Assembly: GCA_964370395.1 (NCBI GenBank) | Contig: CAYJIZ010000007.1 | Coordinates: forward strand, 51,893 to 115,892 | DNA: 64,000 nt | Reading direction: 5' to 3' | DNA from: JBGUVL01 sp964370395 | GTDB lineage: Bacteria; Bacillota_I; Bacilli_A; Erysipelotrichales; Erysipelotrichaceae | Shown: positions 16,962-25,724 of the stretch, one piece after another | Layout: every line of letters starts with the position of its first letter | How positions within the stretch are numbered: position 1 is the stretch's first letter | Program-made: the position numbers and the translations under genes | The notes under the pieces: generated by a model | What the model was told of the DNA's origin: nothing | Databases searched by the model: none | The model's input: only the letters and a program-made list of their open reading frames with translations

Positions 16962-17546
16962 ATGGAACAATACATAACACAGATGGAAGTGTATGCGAAG
17001 GAAAACAACATTCCCATTATGGAAAAAGAGGGAATGGCATTCCTACAAGAACAAATTAAAAAATACAATGTAACAACCATTTTGGAATTGGGAAGTGCAA
17101 TTGGTTATTCGGCTATTCAAATGTGTCGCTGTGATGAAAACATTCGTGTGGTGAGTGTGGAAAGAGATGAGGCACGTTACCAACAAGCGTTACAAAATGC
17201 AAAGTTATGCCAATTGGAAGATCGCATTACTTTTGTTTTAGCGGATGCGTTGCAGTTTTCAACACAGGAACAATTTGACTTGTTGTTTATCGATGCAGCC
17301 AAAGCGCAATACATTAAATTTTTTGAACGCTATGAGCACAATGTGAAAAAAGATGGAATCATTGTAAGTGATAACTTAACGTTTCATGGGATGGTAGAAA
17401 CAGCAGAGAAAATTAAGAATCGTAACACGCGTCAACTAGTTGGAAAAATCAAGCGATATATTGCTTATTTACATGATCGAAAAGACTATGAAACGACCTT
17501 TTATGAGTTGGGAGATGGCGTTGCGATTAGCCAGAAAAAGAAGTAA
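16962..17546 (+). CDS. O-methyltransferase, TrmR/YrrM-like
   Basis: This is a SAM-dependent class I methyltransferase of 194 residues. The SAM motif is ILELGSAIGYSAIQM (about residues 46-60), followed by VVSVERDEARYQQA, and the metal/catalytic area is DLLFIDAAKAQYIKFFE. The size and motifs match the YrrM/TrmR branch, which methylates 5-hydroxyuridine in tRNA in Bacillus subtilis. Plain catechol-type O-methyltransferase activity is the alternative. AGGTG precedes the ATG, 8 nt after the CapA gene. Confidence 0.88.
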   Translation: MEQYITQMEVYAKENNIPIMEKEGMAFLQEQIKKYNVTTILELGSAIGYSAIQMCRCDENIRVVSVERDEARYQQALQNAKLCQLEDRITFVLADALQFSTQEQFDLLFIDAAKAQYIKFFERYEHNVKKDGIIVSDNLTFHGMVETAEKIKNRNTRQLVGKIKRYIAYLHDRKDYETTFYELGDGVAISQKKK

Positions 17547-17609
17547 AAGTACAAGCGTAGATTATTTTATTTGTTAGTGTTATAATAAATAAAAATGGAG
17601 GTCAACTTT

Positions 17610-18134
17610 ATGAAAAAAGCGCTAGGAGTTATTGCGGTATTGACAGGTGCGGCTGCACTTGTTGCATACAAACTAAAAAAGGATAATGAAAAAGAAGATA
17701 ATTTCGAATTAATGGATGAAGAGGACATCAGTGATCGCATTTTAAAAAGTGCGCAACAACAAAATTTCCAAGAAGAATCCGCAGAGGAACCATCCACACA
17801 AACAGCATCTTACCCACATTTAAGCGAAGAGGATTTAGTACGTTTAAACGAACTAAGTGAAACACACTTTGAAGCGATGGAAAAAGAAGACGATGCAAGA
17901 AGTGAAAGACCACTTCAACATACTGTTCACTTTGAAGACCAAATTAATTTGGACAAATACAAAGGGATTGTTATTAACGAAGGATATGTTGTAACAAGTG
18001 GAGACAGTGAAAAAGATTTGGTTGTATTAAACATTACAAACGTGTCTTGTGATGCAATTTTAAGTAAAGTATTCTATTTAGCAAACTTAGCCAAAGAGTA
18101 TGAAGGAACATACATTGACTGGATTTTAAAATAG
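17610..18134 (+). CDS. hypothetical membrane-anchored acidic protein
   Basis: I do not recognise a family. From ATG 17610 (preceded by GGAGG, which makes the in-frame ATG 17595 unlikely) it has 174 residues. There is one N-terminal hydrophobic helix (LGVIAVLTGAAALVAY), then a long acidic, low-complexity linker, then a compact C-terminal region of about 75 residues (VHFEDQINLDKYKGIVINEG onwards) that looks folded. A TATAAT at 17581-17586 is a possible -10 box. The stop lies just before the leader of the hydrogenase maturation operon. Confidence 0.7.
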   Translation: MKKALGVIAVLTGAAALVAYKLKKDNEKEDNFELMDEEDISDRILKSAQQQNFQEESAEEPSTQTASYPHLSEEDLVRLNELSETHFEAMEKEDDARSERPLQHTVHFEDQINLDKYKGIVINEGYVVTSGDSEKDLVVLNITNVSCDAILSKVFYLANLAKEYEGTYIDWILK

Positions 18135-18160
18135 AATCGTAATTCGTTCTGAGTATTAGG

Positions 18161-18233
18161 GGTTTCCCGCGTACAAAGGCGGTAGAAATCATATAGAAAA
18201 CTCTGCCGTTTTTCGCGTGCAGAGTTTTTTTTC
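18161..18233 (+). promoter_or_regulatory. structured leader/terminator ahead of the hydrogenase maturation operon
   Basis: Two hairpins lie in the 120 nt before the regulator gene. The first is GGTTTC-CCGC / GCGG-TA-GAAATC (18161-18190) with an 8-nt loop. The second is a terminator, AAAACTCTGC (18197-18206) / GCAGAGTTTT (18219-18228), with a run of eight to ten Ts. It can be read either as the terminator of the upstream gene or as an attenuator for hyd expression. A TTGACT at 18115-18120 could be a -35 box, but its -10 is poor. I do not recognise a riboswitch class. Confidence 0.5.
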
Positions 18234-18254
18234 ATGAGAAATAAAGGAGTCATT

Positions 18255-18521
18255 ATGGAAAGAGTAGCAATTATTGGGATTATTGTGGAAGAGCAAGGAG
18301 CAGTGGAGCAAATGAATGAGCTTTTGCATGAGTATGGGAATTATATCATCGGTCGTATGGGTGTTCCTTATGCAAAACGTTCTATTTCGTTGATTAGCAT
18401 TATGATTGATGCACCAAATGATATCATCAGTGCATTATCAGGAAAGTTAGGTATGTTACCTAATATTTCAACAAAAACGATTTATTCAAATGTTGGTAAA
18501 AACGATGAAGCAAATCATTGA
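18255..18521 (+). CDS. TM1266-family putative iron-only hydrogenase system regulator
   Basis: This is an 88-residue ferredoxin-like (ACT/NikR-C-like) protein from ATG 18255, placed by AAAGGAG (18243-18249). The start MERVAIIGIIVEEQGAVEQM and the segment ISLISIMIDAPNDIISALSG resemble the small regulators found in front of hydEGF in anaerobes. It has no DNA-binding helix, so how it acts is unknown. It overlaps hydE by 17 nt, in an operon with hydG and hydF. Confidence 0.85.
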   Translation: MERVAIIGIIVEEQGAVEQMNELLHEYGNYIIGRMGVPYAKRSISLISIMIDAPNDIISALSGKLGMLPNISTKTIYSNVGKNDEANH

Positions 18522-19545
18522 TCAGTTACGTCAAACAAGAAAAGCGAGCAAGCAAGACTTGCATGATTTGCTTTGTAAGATGAGTGAAGAAGATCGTGAA
18601 TATTTGTATGCACAAGCACGTGCTGTAGCCCAAAGTGTATATGGCAATAAAATCTTTATTCGTGGTTTAATCGAATTAAGTAATTATTGTAAGAACGATT
18701 GTTTTTATTGTGGGATTCGTAACAGCAACAAAAAAGTAGAGCGCTATCGCTTAACCAAAGAAGACATTTTAGAATGTTGTAAGGATGGTTACGAGTTAGG
18801 TTTTCGTACCTTTGTCTTACAAGGTGGAGAAGACTTATACTACAACGATGAAATCATGTGTGACATCATCCAAACAATGCGTCAGTTGTATCCAGATTGT
18901 GCAATTACCCTGAGTTTGGGTGAAAAAAGCAAAGAAACATACGAGAAGTATTATCAGGCAGGAGCCAACCGTTACTTGCTTCGTCACGAAAGCAGTGATG
19001 CCAAACATTATGCAAAGTTGCATCCGCAATCGATGCAACTACAAACACGTATCCAGTGTTTGTATGATTTGAAAGCGATTGGTTTTCAGTGTGGAAGTGG
19101 AATCATGGTCGGTTCTCCTTATCAAAAAGTTGAGTATTTAGTAGAAGATATTTTGTTTTTGGAAAAGTTACAACCAGCGATGATAGGAATTGGTCCTTAT
19201 TTGCCTCATGTGGATACACCATTTCATGACAAAGAAAAAGGAAGCCTTCAACAAACCCTAGACTTATTGGCCATTTTGCGATTGAAACATCCTGCAGCAC
19301 TCATTCCTTCTACCACCGCATTGGCGACAATTGCGAGTAGTGGAAGACAAAAAGGGGTATTAGCGGGAGCGAATGTAGTGATGCCGAATTTATCACCATT
19401 GTCACATCGTAAACAGTATAGCTTATACAATGACAAGGCATGTATGAATGCAGAGGCCAAGGAAGGTTTGGCACTATTAAAAAAACAAATGGCAGAGATT
19501 GGCTATTTGGTTGTGGAAGAAAGAGGAGATGTTAAGGATGCGTAA
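18505..19545 (+). CDS. hydE: [FeFe] hydrogenase H-cluster radical SAM maturase HydE
   Basis: HydE helps build the di-iron subcluster of [FeFe] hydrogenase. It has 346 residues from ATG 18505. The radical-SAM CX3CX2C motif is YCKNDCFYC (Cys62, 66, 69), followed by a TIM-barrel fold with QGGEDLYY and GSGIMVGSPYQKVEYLVED. It lies between the TM1266-like regulator and hydG, overlapping hydG by 8 nt, which supports HydE rather than the related BioB/PylB proteins. Confidence 0.94.
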   Translation: MKQIIDQLRQTRKASKQDLHDLLCKMSEEDREYLYAQARAVAQSVYGNKIFIRGLIELSNYCKNDCFYCGIRNSNKKVERYRLTKEDILECCKDGYELGFRTFVLQGGEDLYYNDEIMCDIIQTMRQLYPDCAITLSLGEKSKETYEKYYQAGANRYLLRHESSDAKHYAKLHPQSMQLQTRIQCLYDLKAIGFQCGSGIMVGSPYQKVEYLVEDILFLEKLQPAMIGIGPYLPHVDTPFHDKEKGSLQQTLDLLAILRLKHPAALIPSTTALATIASSGRQKGVLAGANVVMPNLSPLSHRKQYSLYNDKACMNAEAKEGLALLKKQMAEIGYLVVEERGDVKDA

Positions 19546-20962
19546 TTATAATGTGGCTGCCAAACAAGCAGAGCAATTCATTAGTGATGAGGAAATCAAA
19601 GAAAGTTTAGCGTATGCGTTAGAAAATAAAAATAATAAGGAATTGATTCAATCGATTATTGAAAAAGCAAAGAAATGCGAAGGATTAAATCATCGTGAAG
19701 CGATGGTTCTTTTGGAATGTGATTTAGAAGCAGAAAACAAGGAAATCGAACAACTAGCAAAACATATCAAACAGAAGTTTTATGGTAATCGAATTGTGAT
19801 GTTTGCGCCTCTTTACTTGTCAAACTATTGCGTAAATGGCTGTGTGTATTGTCCTTATCATTTGAAAAATAAGAATATTGCCAGAAAGAAATTAAGCCAA
19901 GAAGAAATCAAGAGAGAAGTCATTGCCTTACAAGATATGGGACACAAGCGTTTGGCGCTAGAGACAGGAGAAGACCCTATCAACAACCCCATTGAATATG
20001 TATTAGAAAGCATTCAGACGATCTATTCCATCCAACATAAAAATGGAGCGATTCGCCGTGTGAATGTGAATGTGGCTGCGACAACAGTGGAAAATTATAA
20101 GAAATTAAAAGAGGCAGGGATTGGAACATATATTTTATTCCAAGAAACCTACCACAAAGAAAATTATGAAGCATTGCATCCTAGTGGACCAAAACACAAT
20201 TATGCTTACCATACGGAAGCGATGGATCGCGCAATGGAAGCGGGGATTGACGATGTGGGAATTGGTGTGTTGTTTGGTTTGCATGGATACAAGTATGACT
20301 TTGTGGGTTTATTAATGCATGCAGAGCATTTGGAAGCAGCATTTGGTGTAGGACCGCATACGATTAGTGTGCCACGTATTTGTCCTGCAGATGATGTGGA
20401 TCCAAGTGAATACGAAGATGCGATAAGCGATGCTATTTTTGCGAAGATTGTATCTGTATTGCGCATCAGTGTCCCTTATACAGGAATGATTGTATCCACT
20501 CGTGAAACACCAAAATCACGCGAACGCGTATTGAATTTAGGAGTAACACAAATTAGCGGTGGTTCCTCTACTAGTGTAGGTGGATATGTGGAAAAAGAAA
20601 AAGAAGAAGACAATAGTGCACAATTTGAATTGAGTGATACACGTACTTTGGATGAAGTAGTGGAGTGGTTGTTGTCACTTGGTTACATTCCAAGTTTTTG
20701 TACAGCGTGTTATCGTGAAGGAAGAACGGGAGATCGTTTTATGCAATTAGTGAAGAGTGGGCAAATTGTGAATTGTTGCCAACCAAACGCATTAATGACA
20801 TTAAAAGAATACGCAGAAGATTATGCTGGTAAAAAAAGTAAGCAACTTGCGAGTGCGATGATTGAAAAAGAAGTAGAAACGATTCCCAATGAAAAAGTAA
20901 AGGAAATCGCAAAACAATACCTTCAACAATTGCATGATGGAAAACGCGATTTCCGCTTTTAA
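19538..20962 (+). CDS. hydG: [FeFe] hydrogenase H-cluster radical SAM maturase HydG
   Basis: HydG cleaves tyrosine to supply CO and cyanide for the H-cluster. It has 474 residues from ATG 19538; AGAGGAG is 9 nt upstream, and an ATG at 19529 abuts it. The radical-SAM cluster motif CX3CX2C is at Cys98, 102 and 105 (NYCVNGCVYC). The C-terminal auxiliary cluster motif (CTACYREGRTGDRFM with a further Cys pair) separates HydG from ThiH. The stop is 10 nt before hydF. Confidence 0.96.
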   Translation: MRNYNVAAKQAEQFISDEEIKESLAYALENKNNKELIQSIIEKAKKCEGLNHREAMVLLECDLEAENKEIEQLAKHIKQKFYGNRIVMFAPLYLSNYCVNGCVYCPYHLKNKNIARKKLSQEEIKREVIALQDMGHKRLALETGEDPINNPIEYVLESIQTIYSIQHKNGAIRRVNVNVAATTVENYKKLKEAGIGTYILFQETYHKENYEALHPSGPKHNYAYHTEAMDRAMEAGIDDVGIGVLFGLHGYKYDFVGLLMHAEHLEAAFGVGPHTISVPRICPADDVDPSEYEDAISDAIFAKIVSVLRISVPYTGMIVSTRETPKSRERVLNLGVTQISGGSSTSVGGYVEKEKEEDNSAQFELSDTRTLDEVVEWLLSLGYIPSFCTACYREGRTGDRFMQLVKSGQIVNCCQPNALMTLKEYAEDYAGKKSKQLASAMIEKEVETIPNEKVKEIAKQYLQQLHDGKRDFRF

Positions 20963-20972
20963 GGAGAAAGTT

Positions 20973-22160
20973 ATGTCATTACAAGATACACCGCGTGCCA
21001 ATCGTTTGCATATTGGTATATTTGGAAAAGTAAACAGTGGAAAATCAACTTTGTTGAATGCGTTGACTAACCAAGATGTAGCACTTGTTTCAAAACAAGA
21101 AGGAACGACGACAGATCCCGTTTATAAAGCGATGGAAATAGCTGGGATCGGTCCTGTTGTATGGATTGATACAGCTGGTTTTGAAGATCGAAGTGAATTG
21201 GGTAAATTACGCGAAGAGAAAACAAGAGAAGCAGCGAAGAAAAGTGATATTGCATTGCTATTAGTGGATGAAGAGGATTTACAGAGCGAACTAGAATGGT
21301 ATGATTTTTTTAAAAAACAAGCGACACCAGTATTGCTTATCGTGAATGAAAAAGAGGAAGGCAGTGTGTCTTTACAAAAGATTCAAAAGCGTTTTCCTGA
21401 AGAAGTAGTATGTGTGAATGCACTAAAGAAACAAAATATCGAAGCCATTAAAAATGCAATATTACGCTTGTTGCCTTCTGATTATGAGATAGACAGTATT
21501 ACGGGTGATTTATGCAAAGAAGAAGATGTAGTATTACTTGTTATGCCACAAGATATCCAAGCACCAAAAGGACGTTTGATTTTACCACAAGTACAAACCA
21601 TTCGCGACTTGTTGGATAAGAAGTGCAAAGTACTTTGTTGTACGATGGATACGTATGCGTCCACTTTGTCGATATTAAAAGAAAGTCCTACTCTTATTAT
21701 CTGTGATTCTCAAGTATTTAAAGCAGTATACGAAGGCAAACCACAATCTTCACGATTGACTTCCTTTTCCGTTTTGTTTGCCCACTACAAAGGAGACATT
21801 ACCACTTTTATAGAGGGAGCGAATGCCATTTCCTCATTGCAGGCAAACAGTCGTGTCTTAATTGCAGAAGCGTGTACGCATGCACCGCTCAGTGAAGACA
21901 TTGGAAGAGAGAAGATACCAAAGTTATTACGCCAACGATTTGGGGAAACGATGCAAATTGATATCGTGAGTGGAAATGATTTTCCTCCTTCGCTATTGGG
22001 GTATGATTTGATTATTCATTGTGGTGCTTGTATGTTTCATCGAAAATATGTATTGCATCGAATTGAGGAAGCCAAAAAAGCCGGTGTACCAATGACAAAT
22101 TATGGGGTATGTCTGGCATATTTACATGGTATTTTGCATAAAATAGATGTACAAAAATAA
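20973..22160 (+). CDS. hydF: [FeFe] hydrogenase H-cluster maturation GTPase HydF
   Basis: HydF is the scaffold that receives the di-iron unit and delivers it to the hydrogenase. It has 395 residues from ATG 20973 (AAGGAG at 20961-20966). The N-terminal G domain has P-loop GIFGKVNSGKST, switch TTTDPV and DTAGFED. The C-terminal cluster-binding domain has CTHAP and, near the end, HCGACMFHR. The hydrogenase structural gene is not in the window. Confidence 0.95.
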   Translation: MSLQDTPRANRLHIGIFGKVNSGKSTLLNALTNQDVALVSKQEGTTTDPVYKAMEIAGIGPVVWIDTAGFEDRSELGKLREEKTREAAKKSDIALLLVDEEDLQSELEWYDFFKKQATPVLLIVNEKEEGSVSLQKIQKRFPEEVVCVNALKKQNIEAIKNAILRLLPSDYEIDSITGDLCKEEDVVLLVMPQDIQAPKGRLILPQVQTIRDLLDKKCKVLCCTMDTYASTLSILKESPTLIICDSQVFKAVYEGKPQSSRLTSFSVLFAHYKGDITTFIEGANAISSLQANSRVLIAEACTHAPLSEDIGREKIPKLLRQRFGETMQIDIVSGNDFPPSLLGYDLIIHCGACMFHRKYVLHRIEEAKKAGVPMTNYGVCLAYLHGILHKIDVQK

Positions 22161-22203
22161 AAAATAGACTATAATTAGGAATAGATAATGGCAGGTGAAA
22201 AGA

Positions 22204-22338
22204 ATGAGTAAGAAACCAGAAGAAAAAAACATTTTCCAAAGAATTGTAGAACAGTACAAAGACAATCGAATGGCGCGTATCTTTTTGGCTACCATTTTAT
22301 TAATTGTATGGATTGTCGTATTGCAAATCTATAAATAA
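22204..22338 (+). CDS. small single-TM protein, 44 residues
   Basis: This is an unrecognised small ORF with ATG 22204 preceded by AGGTGAAAAG. The N-terminal half is charged (KKPEEKN, RIVEQYKDNR) and is followed by one hydrophobic helix (ARIFLATILLIVWIVVLQIY). A TATAATTAGG-like stretch lies about 35 nt upstream (near 22168), and a terminator follows immediately, so it could be a separate transcript or the last gene of the hyd operon. It superficially resembles SecE in layout but lacks SecE motifs. Confidence 0.55.
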   Translation: MSKKPEEKNIFQRIVEQYKDNRMARIFLATILLIVWIVVLQIYK

Positions 22339-22347
22339 GGAAACATC

Positions 22348-22378
22348 AAACACAGCGAGAAACGTTGTGTTTTTTTGA
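22348..22378 (+). terminator. Rho-independent terminator after the 44-residue ORF
   Basis: AAACACAGCG (22348-22357), loop AGAAA and CGTTGTGTTT (22363-22372) with one G-T pair are followed by TTTT. Confidence 0.85.
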
Positions 22379-22413
22379 CTTTATGGTGTCATGACAGTTT
22401 GTTGTTTGCGTTA

Positions 22414-22442
22414 TTGTTTCTTTAAACGATTCATAGTATAAT
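22414..22442 (+). promoter_or_regulatory. promoter of the ecfA1-ecfA2-ecfT-truA operon
   Basis: TTGTTT (22414-22419), a 17-bp spacer and TATAAT (22437-22442) lie 23 nt upstream of the ecfA1 ATG. Confidence 0.7.
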
Positions 22443-22464
22443 GATAAAGTTCTGAGGTGAAAGC

Positions 22465-23292
22465 ATGGAAATCATAAAAGTAAAAGATGTAAGTTTTTCC
22501 TATAATGAGAAAGACATGGCAGTGGATCATGTTTCTTTTTCAATTGAAGAGGGAAGCTATACAACAATTATTGGTCATAATGGAAGTGGGAAGAGTACAT
22601 TAGCGAAGTTATTGATTGGGTTATTGGAACGCAAAGATGGAATGATTGAAATTGCCGATATGCCTCTTGATGAAGAGCACTTGTATGCGATTCGTGAAAA
22701 AGTGGGTGTGGTATTTCAAAATCCTGACAACCAATTTATCGGTTCAACAGTAGCTGATGACATTGCGTTTGGATTGGAAAATCATCAAGTAGAAAGTGAC
22801 AAGATGCAACCATTGATTGAAGAGTATGCGAAAAAAGTAGGAATGTTAGATTTCTTACAAAGTGAGCCTACGAAACTTTCTGGTGGACAAAAGCAACGTG
22901 TTGCGATTGCAGGTGTACTTGCGATGAATTTAAATATTATTATTTTGGATGAAGCAACAAGTATGTTAGATCCAAAAGGAAAAGCAGAAATCAATGAGTT
23001 GATTCAAGAATTACATGAGAAAACAAATTTAACAATTGTATCGATTACACATGATATGGAAGAAGTAACAAAAAGCGACCATGTGATTGTGATGGATGAG
23101 GGAACAATTAAGCTGGAAGGAAAACCGAGCGAAATATTAATTCAAGAGAAAGCACTAGTGGATTCAAAACTTGATGTCCCTTTTGCGATGAAATTACAAA
23201 AGGCTTTGGATAAAGAAGGAATTCATATTGAGAAGCAAATTACCATAGAAGGGGTTGTGGAAGCGTTATGCCAATTACATTCAAACAATTAA
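22465..23292 (+). CDS. ecfA1: energy-coupling factor transporter ATPase EcfA1
   Basis: This is one of two ATPases of the shared ECF module for vitamin and metal uptake. It has 275 residues. Walker A is GHNGSGKST, the Q-loop region VFQNPDNQFIG is the ECF-type signature, the ABC signature is LSGGQKQR, and Walker B is IIILDEATSMLD. GAGGTGAAAGC precedes the ATG. It overlaps ecfA2 by 25 nt. No substrate-binding S component is in the window. Confidence 0.94.
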   Translation: MEIIKVKDVSFSYNEKDMAVDHVSFSIEEGSYTTIIGHNGSGKSTLAKLLIGLLERKDGMIEIADMPLDEEHLYAIREKVGVVFQNPDNQFIGSTVADDIAFGLENHQVESDKMQPLIEEYAKKVGMLDFLQSEPTKLSGGQKQRVAIAGVLAMNLNIIILDEATSMLDPKGKAEINELIQELHEKTNLTIVSITHDMEEVTKSDHVIVMDEGTIKLEGKPSEILIQEKALVDSKLDVPFAMKLQKALDKEGIHIEKQITIEGVVEALCQLHSNN

Positions 23293-24122
23293 CACATATA
23301 TATAATGCGAAGACTCCATTCCCTTATGCGGCTTTGCATGATATTGATTTAGATATTAAAGAAGGTATTTTTACCGCGATTATCGGAGAAACCGGAAGTG
23401 GGAAAAGTACATTGGTACAACATTTGAATGCACTGTTGTTGCCAACTAGTGGGACTGTAGAAATCGATGATTTTGTCGTGTACCCACAAAAGAAAGAAAA
23501 TAAAAACTTAAAGTTATTACGTAAAAAAGTAGGATTGGTATTTCAATTTCCAGAGTACCAATTATTTGAAGAAACAATTTTAAAAGATGTTTGTTTCGGT
23601 CCGAAAAATTTCGGAATGAGCGATGAAGAAGCGATTGCGAAAGCGAAAGAAGTGTTAGCTATCGTTGGCTTAGACGAGAGTTATTTGGAGCGTTCTCCTT
23701 TTGATTTATCAGGAGGGCAAAAACGTCGTGTGGCGATTGCAGGTATTTTAGCGGCAGATCCAGATGTGTTAGTATTGGATGAGCCTACTGCAGGATTGGA
23801 CCCACAGGGTGCACTTGAAATGATGCAGTTGTTTCAAACATTAAATAAAAAACACAACAAAACGATTATTATGGTAACGCATGATATGGAACATGTTTTA
23901 AATTATTGTAAGGAAGTCGTTGTTTTGCGTAATGGACGTGTAGAAAAGAAATGCAGTACAGCAACATTCTTTAAAAATGAAGCATTGATGGATTCTTTGC
24001 ACATTACACCACCCGCGATCATTCGTGTAGTGCGTGAATTAAAGGCAAAGGGAATTACTTTAGAAGGCAACATTACTTCTTTAAAAACATTAGTAAATGC
24101 GATTAAGAAAGAGGTGATGTAA
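23268..24122 (+). CDS. ecfA2: energy-coupling factor transporter ATPase EcfA2
   Basis: This is the second ATPase of the ECF module. It has 284 residues. Walker A is GETGSGKST, Q-loop VFQFPEYQLFEETI, signature LSGGQKRR, Walker B VLVLDEPTAGLDP and switch MVTHDM. The start ATG 23268 overlaps the end of ecfA1, and the C-terminus is followed by ecfT after one base. Confidence 0.94.
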   Translation: MPITFKQLTHIYNAKTPFPYAALHDIDLDIKEGIFTAIIGETGSGKSTLVQHLNALLLPTSGTVEIDDFVVYPQKKENKNLKLLRKKVGLVFQFPEYQLFEETILKDVCFGPKNFGMSDEEAIAKAKEVLAIVGLDESYLERSPFDLSGGQKRRVAIAGILAADPDVLVLDEPTAGLDPQGALEMMQLFQTLNKKHNKTIIMVTHDMEHVLNYCKEVVVLRNGRVEKKCSTATFFKNEALMDSLHITPPAIIRVVRELKAKGITLEGNITSLKTLVNAIKKEVM

Positions 24123-24123
24123 G

Positions 24124-24921
24124 ATGGATGGTATGGTATTTGGAAGTTACATTCCCATCGATTCAACGTTTCATCGTTTGGATCCACGTGCGAAGATCAT
24201 CGGAATGTTACTTTTGATGATTGCGATTTTTATTCCTGCAGGTTACCTTGGTTACCTTATCTTAGGATTGGTTATTGCCGATTGTGTGTTCTTATCAAAA
24301 TTAAAACTTTCTTATATATGGAAAGCGATGAAACCGATGCTATTTATGTTAGTGTTCCTATTATTTGTGAATGCGTTGGTAGTGAAAAGTGGAGAAGTAG
24401 TAGTTACTATTTTTGGTTTGGATGTCTATTCAGGAGCGATTTATCAAACGTTATTTATCGTTATTCGCTTGTTGTTTATGATTACCATTACAACAATCTT
24501 AACGGCAACAACCAAACCGCTTGATTTAACGTTAGGAATTGAAGACTTGTTGACACCATTTAAAAAGATTGGGGTACCAGCGCACATTATCGCAATGATG
24601 ATTTCTATTGCGTTACGTTTTATTCCAACCTTAATTGAAGAAACACAACGTATTATGAAAGCGCAAGCGAGTCGTGGTGTGGATTTGGAAAATGGAAAAT
24701 TCAAAGAGAAAGTAATGAATATATTATCGTTGATTGTACCGTTGTTCTTGTCTGCGTTTCAACGCGCAGAAGATTTGGCGAATGCAATGGAAGCAAGAGG
24801 GTATGTACCAGATCGTGCTCGTACACGATACAAACAATTAAAAATGCATTTGGAAGATTACTTCGTATTAGTGTTTGCACTGATTGTTGTGATCATTCAA
24901 ATTATGGTTATGTTAGTATGA
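24124..24921 (+). CDS. ecfT: energy-coupling factor transporter transmembrane protein EcfT
   Basis: This is the membrane scaffold that links the ATPases to various S components. It has 265 residues. There are about five membrane helices, with the conserved N-terminal FHRLDPRAKI and the coupling helices containing the Ala-Arg-Gly type motifs (QASRGVDLE near residue 180 and AMEARGYVPD near residue 220). It overlaps truA by 4 nt (ATGA). Confidence 0.94.
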   Translation: MDGMVFGSYIPIDSTFHRLDPRAKIIGMLLLMIAIFIPAGYLGYLILGLVIADCVFLSKLKLSYIWKAMKPMLFMLVFLLFVNALVVKSGEVVVTIFGLDVYSGAIYQTLFIVIRLLFMITITTILTATTKPLDLTLGIEDLLTPFKKIGVPAHIIAMMISIALRFIPTLIEETQRIMKAQASRGVDLENGKFKEKVMNILSLIVPLFLSAFQRAEDLANAMEARGYVPDRARTRYKQLKMHLEDYFVLVFALIVVIIQIMVMLV

Positions 24922-25655
24922 CGCGTTTCAAAGCAGTGGTTGCTTATGATGGTACCCATTACCATGGATGGCAAACACAACAAAAAGGACATAGTGTACA
25001 AGAACAAATTGAGTTGGTGTTAAAAACCATTCAAAAAACAAATTATGAAATTACTGCATCAGGTAGAACGGATGCGAAAGTGCATGCGATGGGACAGGTG
25101 TTTCATTTTGATTCTTGTATTGCGATGGATGGCGATGCTTATGTGAAAGCGATGAATGCTCTTTTACCAAAAGACATTCGCATTCAAAGCGTAGAAGCAG
25201 TGGCAGATGCATTTCATGCTCGCTTTGATGCCATTAGCAAGCGTTATGATTATTTTTTAAGCAATGATACAAACAATCCTTTTATCCAGAATTATATGGG
25301 TTTAGAGAAGAAGGAATTGGATGTGTCTTGCATGCAAGAATGCGCTTTGCTTTTTTTAGGAACCCATGATTTTACGACTTTCACAAGTACGAAAATCAAT
25401 CCAAACAAAAGTCGTATCAAAACAATTACACGCGCTGAAATCATCGAAGAAAAAAATGTGTTACATTTTATTTTAGAGGGAGATGGCTTTTTGCGTTATA
25501 TGGTACGAATGATTGTGGCAACCTTAATCGAAGTGGGAAAACACAACATCACAAAAGCAGAAGTAGAAGAAATGATAGCCCAACAAGATAAGCATTTGTG
25601 TCGCTTTAAAGCGAGCCCACAAGGACTTTACTTGGTAAGTGTAAAATATGCGTAA
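24918..25655 (+). CDS. truA: tRNA pseudouridine(38-40) synthase TruA
   Basis: TruA isomerises uridines 38-40 in the tRNA anticodon arm. It has 245 residues. The catalytic Asp is in ASGRTDAKVHAMGQVFHFD (about residues 50-58). YDGTHYHGWQTQ at the start and GDGFLRYMVRMIV near residue 195 are typical. ecfA1-ecfA2-ecfT-truA is a conserved Bacillota block, usually near rplQ. Confidence 0.96.
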   Translation: MTRFKAVVAYDGTHYHGWQTQQKGHSVQEQIELVLKTIQKTNYEITASGRTDAKVHAMGQVFHFDSCIAMDGDAYVKAMNALLPKDIRIQSVEAVADAFHARFDAISKRYDYFLSNDTNNPFIQNYMGLEKKELDVSCMQECALLFLGTHDFTTFTSTKINPNKSRIKTITRAEIIEEKNVLHFILEGDGFLRYMVRMIVATLIEVGKHNITKAEVEEMIAQQDKHLCRFKASPQGLYLVSVKYA

Positions 25656-25656
25656 T

Positions 25657-25685
25657 AAAGTGGTATATCTTTACCACTTTTTTTA
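25657..25685 (+). terminator. Rho-independent terminator after truA
   Basis: AAAGTGGTA (25657-25665) and TACCACTTT (25672-25680) are followed by TTTT. Confidence 0.85.
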
Positions 25686-25724
25686 AATATGCGATATAAT
25701 AAGCAGTATTGAGAGGTGAACGAA

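Noticed and set aside
20973..22160. Alternative reading of the hydF gene as an Era/EngA-like GTPase
   Set aside because: The Fe-S Cys/His motifs at the C-terminus and the position after hydG identify HydF.
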